Shown here: piece after piece, positions 20,437 through 27,715 of the stretch | How the letters are laid out: every line of letters begins with the position of its first letter | Position numbering within the stretch: position 1 is the first letter of the stretch | DNA from: an uncultured Bacteroides sp. | GTDB lineage: Bacteria; Bacteroidota; Bacteroidia; Bacteroidales; Bacteroidaceae | DNA length: 64,000 nt | Assembly: GCA_900552645.1 (NCBI GenBank) | Contig: USAN01000007.1 | Location: 109,106-173,105, forward strand | Direction: 5' to 3' | Made by a program: the position numbers and the translations under genes | The notes under the pieces: generated by a model | Told to the model about the DNA's origin: nothing | Seen by the model: the letters and a program-made list of their open reading frames with translations, nothing else | The model's database searches: none

Positions 20437-21726
20437 TTATTTACATTTATTATCACCACAACAATCTTTACTTGCGCAGCTAAATTCTTTACCATCACAA
20501 CAACATTTACTGCTTTTGCAACAACATCCATTAAGTCTCTCCCATTCCAAACTTGCCATTATAAATGGAGATACAGCCTTAGCATCGTTGCTTCTTATCT
20601 TTTCATTGATATAATAATCATAATCACCCATTCTATAAGGATTGCCTCCAAGGCCGGCTACTGCACATCCCTGAGTAATATCTACCAATCCTTTTTCGTC
20701 AATCTTTACGAATGTCTTTATTATACCCTCATAACCTTTTTTTGCAGTATCCATATAATCTTGAGGTATATATCCTTTACGAAGAGCTTTTAATAAAGTA
20801 TATACAAACATTGTAGAACATGAAGATTCAAGATAATTACCTTTATCTCCACTTCTGTCAATTACCTGATACCATACACCCGAAGCAGGGTCTTGAGTTC
20901 TCTTCATCTGGGCAGCCAACTTATTCAATATTTTTATGATCTCGTCGCGACCTTGTTCATGTACAGGAATAAAATCAAGAGCGTCTACACAAGCCATTGC
21001 ATACCAACCCATTGCACGTCCCCAACAATGTTGTGACTGACCAGTAATCTTGTCGGCCCACTTCTGACGTTTACTAACGTCGCACGCATGACGATAAAGG
21101 TCATTCTTTGAATCATATGTATGATTTGCTACCGCAACAAACTGATTTATTATATCTTTATAATCATTTACACGACTGTTCCTCATAGCATACTCTGCAT
21201 AGAATGGCTGTCCCATGTAAAGTCCGTCTAGCCACATTTGATTTTCATAAATCTTTTTATGCCAAAAACCTCCATCATCATTTCTTGGATGAGTATCTAA
21301 CTGACTGCGCATCAAGTCAAGAGCTCTCTTGTATTTTTCATTCTTAGTCTGATCGTATACACGAAAAAGCATTTTACCTGAATTAAGTCGATCTATATTA
21401 TATTCTTCCAACTTATAGGTTTTTATACTTCCATCATTGTTTATCATAGTATCGGCATATGCCACTGCATAGTCAAAATATTTCTTATCACCGTATGCAT
21501 CGTATAAATCAAGGAAGGCCTGAAGCTCAAGACCATGACAATAATCCCATTTAAGACCTTTCTGAAAATCGAGTTGCCATGATTCAGGACACCTAGCCAT
21601 TTCCGAATCGGCCATTCTTACCGACCATGGTTTATCTGTACACTGTTTTTGTGCAAACAATTGAGAAGTAGAAGCTATCAATGTAACTCCAAGTAACATA
21701 CACTTACAATATGAAGTAATTTTCAT
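20437..21726 (-). CDS. GH105 unsaturated uronyl hydrolase with cysteine-rich tail
   Basis: The enzyme has about 429 residues from ATG 21726 (ATG 21744 adds six). A signal peptide ends near LFAQ. GH105 enzymes use an alpha/alpha barrel to hydrolyse the terminal unsaturated galacturonyl unit of lyase products. Motifs seen are KGLKWDYCHGLELQAFLDLYDAYG, NDDGGFWHKKIYENQMWLDGLYMGQPF with the catalytic Asp region, and QHCWGRAMGWYAMACVDAL. The family normally ends near ASLEWERLNG. Here a further 29 residues follow (20440-20526), of which ten are cysteine, in CCC, CCC, C, CC and C groups separated by Lys, Ser and Asp. This looks like a metal-binding or disulfide-rich tail. The gene heads an operon with the CE8 gene. 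Confidence 0.92.
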   Translation of the reverse strand: MKITSYCKCMLLGVTLIASTSQLFAQKQCTDKPWSVRMADSEMARCPESWQLDFQKGLKWDYCHGLELQAFLDLYDAYGDKKYFDYAVAYADTMINNDGSIKTYKLEEYNIDRLNSGKMLFRVYDQTKNEKYKRALDLMRSQLDTHPRNDDGGFWHKKIYENQMWLDGLYMGQPFYAEYAMRNSRVNDYKDIINQFVAVANHTYDSKNDLYRHACDVSKRQKWADKITGQSQHCWGRAMGWYAMACVDALDFIPVHEQGRDEIIKILNKLAAQMKRTQDPASGVWYQVIDRSGDKGNYLESSCSTMFVYTLLKALRKGYIPQDYMDTAKKGYEGIIKTFVKIDEKGLVDITQGCAVAGLGGNPYRMGDYDYYINEKIRSNDAKAVSPFIMASLEWERLNGCCCKSSKCCCDGKEFSCASKDCCGDNKCK

Positions 21727-21763
21727 AATTTTTCTTTTTAGCATTAGACTACATTTAACGATA

Positions 21764-21771
21764 CAAAAGTA
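21764..21771 (-). promoter_or_regulatory. -7 promoter element of GH105-CE8 operon
   Basis: Minus-strand TACTTTTG matches TAnnTTTG and lies about 38 nt before the ATG at 21726. There is no -33 TTTG. Instead the shared direct repeat begins 19 nt upstream. Confidence 0.65.
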
Positions 21772-21790
21772 AAGTATACAAATATTAAGT

Positions 21791-21829
21791 ATGTGGATTT
21801 TTTAATTTAGGAAGTGGAAAATTTGATTT
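21791..21829 (-). promoter_or_regulatory. direct repeat, probable activator site for GH105 operon
   Basis: Copies starting at 21791 and 21812 (plus-strand ATGTGGA and AAGTGGA) match at 13 of 18 positions with 21-bp spacing. The first copy matches the SusC2 copy at 16 of 18. Spacing to the -7 box (19 nt) is the same as for SusC1 and SusC2. Confidence 0.55.
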
Positions 21830-21861
21830 TCGTGTACGAAAACGCAATAATTCGTGTGCGA
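21827..21861. promoter_or_regulatory. two operator-like palindromes in the divergent region
   Basis: TTTTCGTGTACGAAAA at 21827-21842 has 7-bp perfect arms. A related copy, TTCGTGTGCGA, lies at 21851-21861, 22 bp on. They sit between the GH105 promoter and the permease promoter and look like a repressor site. No regulator is assigned. Confidence 0.4.
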
Positions 21862-21907
21862 TAACTATTAAAAATGTCATTTTTACTAATAATTAAGTAT
21901 TTATGGT

Positions 21908-21938
21908 TTTGATTAGTTAATAAAAGATTATATTTTTG
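21908..21938 (+). promoter_or_regulatory. promoter of the gatC-like/kduI operon
   Basis: TTTG at 21908-21911 and TATTTTTG at 21931-21938 match the Bacteroides -33 and -7 consensus with a 19-bp spacer. This predicts a start near 21945 and a leader of about 55 nt. Confidence 0.75.
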
Positions 21939-21998
21939 GGCTTTCTTTAATTTATATTTACGCAATGCCACAATCTATTAATCATAAAAAACACTATA

Positions 21999-23396
21999 AT
22001 GGAACAAGTCTTTAGTTATATCATCGGGCTGGGTGCAGCCGTCATGATGCCTATCATTTTTACAATTCTTGGAGTATGTATCGGTATTAAAACAAGTAAA
22101 GCGTTAAAGAGCGGTCTGCTAGTCGGAGTCGGTTTTGTTGGATTATCAATTGTAACTGCTCTATTAACAAGCAGTCTGGGTCCATCTTTAAAGCAGGTGG
22201 TAGAAATTTATGGATTGCAGCTTAAGGTTTTCGATATGGGCTGGCCAGCGGCAGCGGCAGTAGCTTACAACACGTCGGTAGGTGCCTTCATAATTCCTGT
22301 TTGTCTTGGAGTAAACATTCTAATGCTTCTTACAAAAACTACACGTACAGTAAACATTGACTTATGGAATTACTGGCATTTTGCGTTTATAGGTGCAGTA
22401 GTATACTTTGCCACATCTAATATATGGTGGGGATTCTTCGCAGCAATAATATGTTATATAATTACTCTTATACTTGCCGATTATACAGCCGACAAGTTTC
22501 AACATTTTTATAAGGATATGGAAGGAATTTCCATTCCTCAGCCTTTCTGTGCAGGTTTCGTTCCTTTTGCTATTGTCATAAACAAGGCTTTGGACAAGAT
22601 TCCAGGATTTGATCGTCTTAATATTGATGCCGAAGGTATGAAGAAAAAATTCGGACTATTGGGAGAACCTTTATTTTTAGGTATATTGGTTGGATGTGGA
22701 ATAGGAATGCTTGCCTGCAAGAGTTGGACAGATATAGCCGACAATATTCCCTCTATTCTTGGATTAGGTATAAAGATGGGTGCTGTAATGGAACTTATAC
22801 CTAGAATTACAGTATTGTTCATTGAAGGTCTTCGCCCTATCTCGGATGCCACTCGCGAACTTATAGCAAAAAAATTCAAGGGTGCAGTAGGATTAAACAT
22901 AGGTATGAGTCCTGCATTAGTTATTGGCCACCCTACAATCCTGGTAGTTTCATTACTTCTAATTCCTGTAACATTATTATTAGCTGTAATCCTACCTGGA
23001 AATCAGTTCTTGCCTTTGGCTTCACTTGCTGGAATGTTCTATGTATTTCCATTAGTTCTTCCATACACAAAAGGAAACGTACTTAAAACATTCATTGTTG
23101 GATTCGTAGTAATCCTAATAGGATTATATCTGGTTACTAACATGGCTCCTTATTTTACACAGGCAGCTCACGATGTATATGCTAAAACTCAGGATGGTGC
23201 AGTAAATATCCCTGCAGGTTTTGAAGGAGGTGCATTAGATTTTGCAGGAAGTCCGTTTGGATGGATAATATTCGAACTTTCATACTCACTTAAATATATA
23301 GGTGCAGGAATACTTGTACTGCTTACAATGGTATGCATGTTCTTCAACCGTCGTGCCATAATACGTTACCAGCGCAATCATCAGGAAAAAAAATAA
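21999..23396 (+). CDS. EIIC-GAT (GatC-like) permease without EIIA/EIIB
   Basis: This 465-residue integral membrane protein with about 11-12 helices resembles the membrane subunit of galactitol-type PTS transporters (EIIC-GAT family), with GLGAAVMMPIIFTILGVCIG at the start, FDMGWPAAAAVAYNTSVGAFIIP near residue 80, and IGMSPALVIGHPTILV near 305. Bacteroidota generally lack a working sugar PTS, and no EIIA or EIIB gene is next to it here, so it probably acts as a secondary transporter. It lies 22 nt before an exported KduI gene in one operon, which suggests that it imports a product of unsaturated galacturonate metabolism. The substrate is inferred. Confidence 0.8.
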   Translation: MEQVFSYIIGLGAAVMMPIIFTILGVCIGIKTSKALKSGLLVGVGFVGLSIVTALLTSSLGPSLKQVVEIYGLQLKVFDMGWPAAAAVAYNTSVGAFIIPVCLGVNILMLLTKTTRTVNIDLWNYWHFAFIGAVVYFATSNIWWGFFAAIICYIITLILADYTADKFQHFYKDMEGISIPQPFCAGFVPFAIVINKALDKIPGFDRLNIDAEGMKKKFGLLGEPLFLGILVGCGIGMLACKSWTDIADNIPSILGLGIKMGAVMELIPRITVLFIEGLRPISDATRELIAKKFKGAVGLNIGMSPALVIGHPTILVVSLLLIPVTLLLAVILPGNQFLPLASLAGMFYVFPLVLPYTKGNVLKTFIVGFVVILIGLYLVTNMAPYFTQAAHDVYAKTQDGAVNIPAGFEGGALDFAGSPFGWIIFELSYSLKYIGAGILVLLTMVCMFFNRRAIIRYQRNHQEKK

Positions 23397-23418
23397 AAAC
23401 AATCAAAAATATATAAAC

Positions 23419-24339
23419 ATGAAAAAAATAGCAATTACTATGATGCTAGGTCTAGCTGCTCTAAGCACATCGGCACAAGTTAACTATAAAATGCAGACAG
23501 CATGTAATCCACAGGATGTAAAGACATATGACACAAACCGTCTTAGAAGTAACTTTCTTATGGAAAAAGTTATGGCACCCAATGAAATAAACGTAACATA
23601 TTCAATGTACGACAGATTTATATTTGGTGGAGCAGTACCTGTAGATAAAGAGTTAGTTCTTGAAACTATAGATCCATTGAAAGCTCCATATTTCCTTTTC
23701 TCGAGAGAATTGGGAGTAATAAATGTTGGAGGTGAAGGCATTGTAACAGTAGACGGAAAAGAATATGCACTTAATTTCAAGGATGCAATCTATGTAGGAC
23801 GAGGCAACCAAAAAGTAACATTTAAGAGTAAGAGTTCATCTAATCCTGCAAAATTCTATATAAATTCAGCACCAGCTCATAAAGAGTATCCTACACAGCT
23901 TGTTACTATAGACGGACGCAAAGGATCATTGAAGGCAAATTCATTTGCAGCAGGAAAGATGGAAGAGAGTAACGACCGTGTAATAAACCAGCTTATTGTA
24001 AAAAACGTATTGAAAGAAGGTCCATGTCAGCTACAGATGGGACTTACAGAACTTAAACCGGGAAGTGTATGGAATACTATGCCTGCACATACTCATAGTC
24101 GTCGTATTGAAGCATACTTCTATTTTAACGTACCTACCGGCAACTCTATTTGTCATTTCATGGGAGAACCACAAGAAGAGCGAATTGTATGGATGCAAAA
24201 CGAGCAGGCTATAATGTCGCCCGAATGGTCAATACACGCTGCTGCAGGAACAAGCAACTATATGTTCATATGGGGTATGGCAGGTGAAAACCTTGACTAC
24301 AGCGATATGGATAAGATTAAATATACTGAGATGAGATAA
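23419..24339 (+). CDS. kduI: KduI, 4-deoxy-L-threo-5-hexulose-uronate isomerase, with signal peptide
   Basis: This 306-residue protein is KduI, which isomerises 5-keto-4-deoxyuronate to 3-deoxy-D-glycero-2,5-hexodiulosonate in pectin breakdown. The double-cupin sequence is clear: YDRFIFGGAVPV, PYFLFSRELGVINVGGEG, and the zinc site at residues 224-231 (HTHSRRIE) with a further His at 273. KduI is usually about 280 residues and cytoplasmic. This one begins with MKKIAITMMLGLAALSTSAQ, a typical Sec signal peptide, followed by a full-length enzyme, which predicts a periplasmic location. It shares an operon with the GatC-like permease. Confidence 0.93.
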   Translation: MKKIAITMMLGLAALSTSAQVNYKMQTACNPQDVKTYDTNRLRSNFLMEKVMAPNEINVTYSMYDRFIFGGAVPVDKELVLETIDPLKAPYFLFSRELGVINVGGEGIVTVDGKEYALNFKDAIYVGRGNQKVTFKSKSSSNPAKFYINSAPAHKEYPTQLVTIDGRKGSLKANSFAAGKMEESNDRVINQLIVKNVLKEGPCQLQMGLTELKPGSVWNTMPAHTHSRRIEAYFYFNVPTGNSICHFMGEPQEERIVWMQNEQAIMSPEWSIHAAAGTSNYMFIWGMAGENLDYSDMDKIKYTEMR

Positions 24340-24354
24340 TAATCTCTTTAAAAA

Positions 24355-24409
24355 GATTCCGGGTACAGTTTTAGGGTTAGGTTTGTTCACTGTACCTGGA
24401 ATATCTTTT
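24355..24409 (+). terminator. terminator after kduI
   Basis: Arms 24356-24369 and 24389-24402 pair over 14 bp with one mismatch and are followed by a T run (ATCTTTTTATG). Confidence 0.8.
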
Positions 24410-24504
24410 TATGCAATATCTTCCAAACTGCTCAAAAATCCTCCTTTTACCGATAAATCTATTCAATAAACCAATTATTTCCCTTCATTTTAGATGTATC
24501 ATTA

Positions 24505-24512
24505 TATTTTTG
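24505..24512 (+). promoter_or_regulatory. -7 promoter element of exuT-like gene
   Basis: TATTTTTG matches TAnnTTTG and lies 48 nt before the ATG. The -33 region has only a weak match. Confidence 0.55.
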
Positions 24513-24559
24513 TAGCATTAAGAAAATAATATTTTTAAAATTTAAACCACCTTATTATC

Positions 24560-26026
24560 ATGAACACATTAAAAAATAGCAACCAACAGATGACCAACTA
24601 TCGTTGGGTTATCTGCGCTATGCTTTTCTTTGCTACAACCGTTAATTATCTGGACAGACAGGTTTTGTCTCTTACTTGGAAAAACTTCATCGCTCCGGAA
24701 TTTCACTGGACCGACAGTGATTATGGAGATATTACCGGTTTCTTCTCAATAGTATATGCAATAAGCATGCTATTTGCCGGACGTTTCATCGACTGGATGG
24801 GAACAAAAAAAGGATATTTATGGGCTATAGGTATATGGTCTTTAGGTGCATGTATCCATGCACTTTGTGGATATGCAACTGAATTATGGGTAGGGCTGCC
24901 TAATGCAGAAGCTCTTCGCACTGTAGAGACAGGATCGGCATTAGCTCTTACAATATCGACAGTGAGCGTTTATTTCTTCATAGCAGCACGTACTGTATTG
25001 GCTGTTGGTGAAGCAGGAAACTTTCCGGCAGCCATAAAGGTTACAGCAGAATATTTTCCAAAGAAAGATCGTGCTTTTTCTACAAGTATATTCAATGCAG
25101 GCGCTACAGTAGGTGCTTTGGCTGCTCCGGTAACAATACCTACTCTTGCAAAATATTTCAAGGATTTAGGCATTGGAAATGGTTGGGAAATGGCTTTCAT
25201 CATTATCGGTGGACTTGGTTTCCTATGGATGGGATTCTGGTTGTTCATCTACACTAAACCTTCACAGAGCAAACATGTAAACAAAGTCGAACTTGAATAT
25301 ATAGAGCAAGACAAGGAAGCAGCACCGGTTGTTGAAGCAAATGGTGATGAAAAGAAAATGTCTTTCATGCAGTGCTTCAAGTACAAACAAACATGGGCAT
25401 TTGCCTTTGGCAAGTTCATGACAGATGGTGTATGGTGGTTCTTTCTGTTCTGGACCCCGGCATATATAAGCGACGTTTACGGACTATCATCGGACAATCC
25501 AACTGCACAGTTGCTTATATTCGTACTTTACGCTATAACAATGCTTTCTATAATAGGTGGATGGTTACCAACGTACTTTGTAGATAAAAAAGGAATGAAC
25601 CCATATGCAGGTCGTATGCGTGCAATGCTTATATTTGCATTCTTCCCATTATTGGCATTGTTTGCACAGCCATTGGGCGAATACTCTTACTGGTATCCTA
25701 TTATTATTATAGGTATTGCAGGAGCAGCGCATCAGGCATGGTCGGCAAATATATTCTCGACAGTAGGCGATATGTTCCCTAAAAGTGCAATTGCTACCAT
25801 TACCGGTATTGGAGGTATGGCTGGTGGTGTAGGTTCATTCATCATCAACAAAGGATCGGGTGTTTTATTCGATTTTTCATCTTCTACAGATATGGCTTTT
25901 ATGGGATTCCATGGTATCTCGGCAGGTTACTTCATAATATTCTGCGTATGTGCAGTATCTTACCTTATTGGTTGGATAGTAATGAAGGCACTTGTTCCAA
26001 AATACAAACCAATTGTTATTGAATAA
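24560..26026 (+). CDS. exuT: MFS hexuronate transporter (ExuT-like)
   Basis: This 488-residue major facilitator protein of the anion:cation symporter group has about 12 membrane segments. Signatures are NYLDRQVLSL in helix 1, FAGRFIDWMGTKKGYLWAIGIWSLGA between helices 2 and 3, AVGEAGNFPAAIKVTAEYFPKKDRA in helices 4-5, and HQAWSANIFSTVGDMFPKSAIATITGIGGMAGG in the second half, all close to ExuT hexuronate transporters. It probably brings galacturonate or a related uronate into the cytoplasm. It has its own promoter and a strong terminator, so it forms a separate unit after kduI. Confidence 0.88.
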   Translation: MNTLKNSNQQMTNYRWVICAMLFFATTVNYLDRQVLSLTWKNFIAPEFHWTDSDYGDITGFFSIVYAISMLFAGRFIDWMGTKKGYLWAIGIWSLGACIHALCGYATELWVGLPNAEALRTVETGSALALTISTVSVYFFIAARTVLAVGEAGNFPAAIKVTAEYFPKKDRAFSTSIFNAGATVGALAAPVTIPTLAKYFKDLGIGNGWEMAFIIIGGLGFLWMGFWLFIYTKPSQSKHVNKVELEYIEQDKEAAPVVEANGDEKKMSFMQCFKYKQTWAFAFGKFMTDGVWWFFLFWTPAYISDVYGLSSDNPTAQLLIFVLYAITMLSIIGGWLPTYFVDKKGMNPYAGRMRAMLIFAFFPLLALFAQPLGEYSYWYPIIIIGIAGAAHQAWSANIFSTVGDMFPKSAIATITGIGGMAGGVGSFIINKGSGVLFDFSSSTDMAFMGFHGISAGYFIIFCVCAVSYLIGWIVMKALVPKYKPIVIE

Positions 26027-26035
26027 ATTCCAACA

Positions 26036-26088
26036 TTAAAAAAAGAAATCCCTGTGGTAATCTTACCACAGGGATTTCTTTTTTTAAT
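26036..26088. terminator. bidirectional terminator
   Basis: A perfect stem of more than 20 bp (AATCCCTGTGGTAA core, arms about 26041-26060 and 26063-26082) has A and T runs on either side, between two convergent genes. Confidence 0.9.
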
Positions 26089-26097
26089 CAGCTATTT

Positions 26098-27618
26098 TTA
26101 CATTATATTTATTCTATCAAGCTGTTTCTGAACCCATGTCTGTTCGGAAGCAATCCATTCATCATCCGATTTATTGTGAGGTTGCTGATACATATTAACA
26201 AGATGACTTTGATATTGCTGAAGTAGATCGACTGCATCTATCTGTTTGTTTTCTCTTAAAAGTAGCAATATCTTCATCTTACATATATTAAGGTTGATGA
26301 CTGGAGATATTTCATCGGCCTTGTCAAGATATGCACGACATTCATTTATAGACTCTGGTGTATTTGATATTTTCATTGTACAACGTGCCGCCATTATATA
26401 ATCCTCTGGCGAAGCAGTCTGATTATCAATATTAAGGAGAGCAATTTTTTTTGCCTTCGAATAGTTTTTATTGTAGTAGTTCATTCCAGATACATAACTT
26501 ATAACTCCACAAATACGCTTACAGTATACCCGGTCGGTAGTAGTAGGTTTAAACTCACCCAATTTTTCAATCTGTTTTGTCAGGTATCCGTAACTTCCAT
26601 ATTTCTGTATAACACTTTTATCAATCTGTGCGTTATAATAAGCGTAAACCTTATTCAATGCCGACGGCAATGCATTTACATCACGATTCACTTTGTTTAG
26701 GAATAAAGAAGCATAATAGTCAGCCTGAATTTCCTGTGCTTCCGAAAAATCAATTCCCATGCGCCTGTTTATATTGTCATTAATAAGAGTCTGAACTAAA
26801 TCATTAGTAGCAAAAACTATTCCGGGTTCATAATAATCATTCTTTTCATACAAGTATGCTTCGGTAGCTGCAGTTACTCCATCGGCTACTGCGCCCCAAA
26901 ATGCAGCACGTTTTGCCCGTGAAATATTCTTCTGAATGGTTATCAGAGCATCATCAAACATATAATGAGCAACTGTACGAGCCATCATACCGTAAAGTTC
27001 ATCTTCATTATCAAGAATAGAAAGCATACCGGTAGTAACAAACAGGGCACCGTTTCCCAACATGAACATATCCGGATCAGTGCCGCTTATTACATACACC
27101 TCGGGGTTAACATTTATAGGCAGAAGAGATTCCGATGGATAAATGGAAAGTAGCATACACTGAAGATAATCCTGTAATGCATCATCTTCATAAATCATTC
27201 TGGAATTTCTAAGCTGCTTGATATATTCCATTCCTTCCTTTTCCTGATCACTTCTAAGAGACGCTTTTATACCCTTATTTTCATAATACTTCAGAAGTCC
27301 GGATTGTATCTGTGCAACATACCAAAAGCTATTCTTATCATAATCAAATTCAATAACACCAAGTGAGTTGAGTGGAATTGCCTTCTGCATATTATTTATT
27401 ATCACTACAGCCTGCACCGGTTCCATGTAAGAGTCCTTAGGAATTCTCTTTAGTCTGACTACGTTCCTAAATGTACACTGCGTGCCTTCAGGAATATCTT
27501 CGTAAGCTTTTTTAAACTTACCTGATGCATTTATGACTGGTGTAATAGGCTTAGATTGCGAATATATAGATGAGATTCCCAATCCAACAAGAGTAATGAT
27601 AAGCAATAGCCTTTTCAT
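26098..27618 (-). CDS. M48-like protein with degenerate zinc site
   Basis: This 506-residue protein has a signal peptide (first 21 residues). The middle part resembles M48 peptidases: a helix where HExxH is expected reads H218-Y-M-F-D222 (context RTVAHYMFDDAL), and the downstream zinc-ligand motif is still present as EIQADYYASLFLNKV from E296. With Glu and the second His missing, it is unlikely to work as a standard metallopeptidase. The C-terminal 180 residues look like TPR-type helices. It may be a scaffold or binding protein in the envelope. It has its own -7 box just upstream and a terminator on each side. Confidence 0.65.
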   Translation of the reverse strand: MKRLLLIITLVGLGISSIYSQSKPITPVINASGKFKKAYEDIPEGTQCTFRNVVRLKRIPKDSYMEPVQAVVIINNMQKAIPLNSLGVIEFDYDKNSFWYVAQIQSGLLKYYENKGIKASLRSDQEKEGMEYIKQLRNSRMIYEDDALQDYLQCMLLSIYPSESLLPINVNPEVYVISGTDPDMFMLGNGALFVTTGMLSILDNEDELYGMMARTVAHYMFDDALITIQKNISRAKRAAFWGAVADGVTAATEAYLYEKNDYYEPGIVFATNDLVQTLINDNINRRMGIDFSEAQEIQADYYASLFLNKVNRDVNALPSALNKVYAYYNAQIDKSVIQKYGSYGYLTKQIEKLGEFKPTTTDRVYCKRICGVISYVSGMNYYNKNYSKAKKIALLNIDNQTASPEDYIMAARCTMKISNTPESINECRAYLDKADEISPVINLNICKMKILLLLRENKQIDAVDLLQQYQSHLVNMYQQPHNKSDDEWIASEQTWVQKQLDRINIM

Positions 27619-27640
27619 AGATTTTATTTATTAGTTTATG

Positions 27641-27648
27641 CAAATTTA
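27641..27648 (-). promoter_or_regulatory. -7 promoter element of M48-like gene
   Basis: Minus-strand TAAATTTG matches TAnnTTTG and lies 22 nt before the ATG at 27618. Confidence 0.6.
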
Positions 27649-27672
27649 TAGGCATAAAACCATATAAATACA

Positions 27673-27704
27673 GGAAAAACCCTATCTTTCATTAGGGTTT
27701 TTCC
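27673..27704 (-). terminator. terminator after the nuclease-helicase gene
   Basis: Perfect 12-bp arms GGAAAAACCCTA (27673-27684) and complement (27693-27704) with an 8-nt loop lie directly after the stop of the minus-strand gene. Confidence 0.85.
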
Positions 27705-27715
27705 TATTATCATAA

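Noticed and set aside
20380..20793. Overlapping plus-strand ORFs opposite GH105
   Set aside because: They are antisense to the CE8 start and the GH105 C-terminus. Their Ser/Thr/Phe-rich content follows from the reverse complement of the cysteine and lysine codons.
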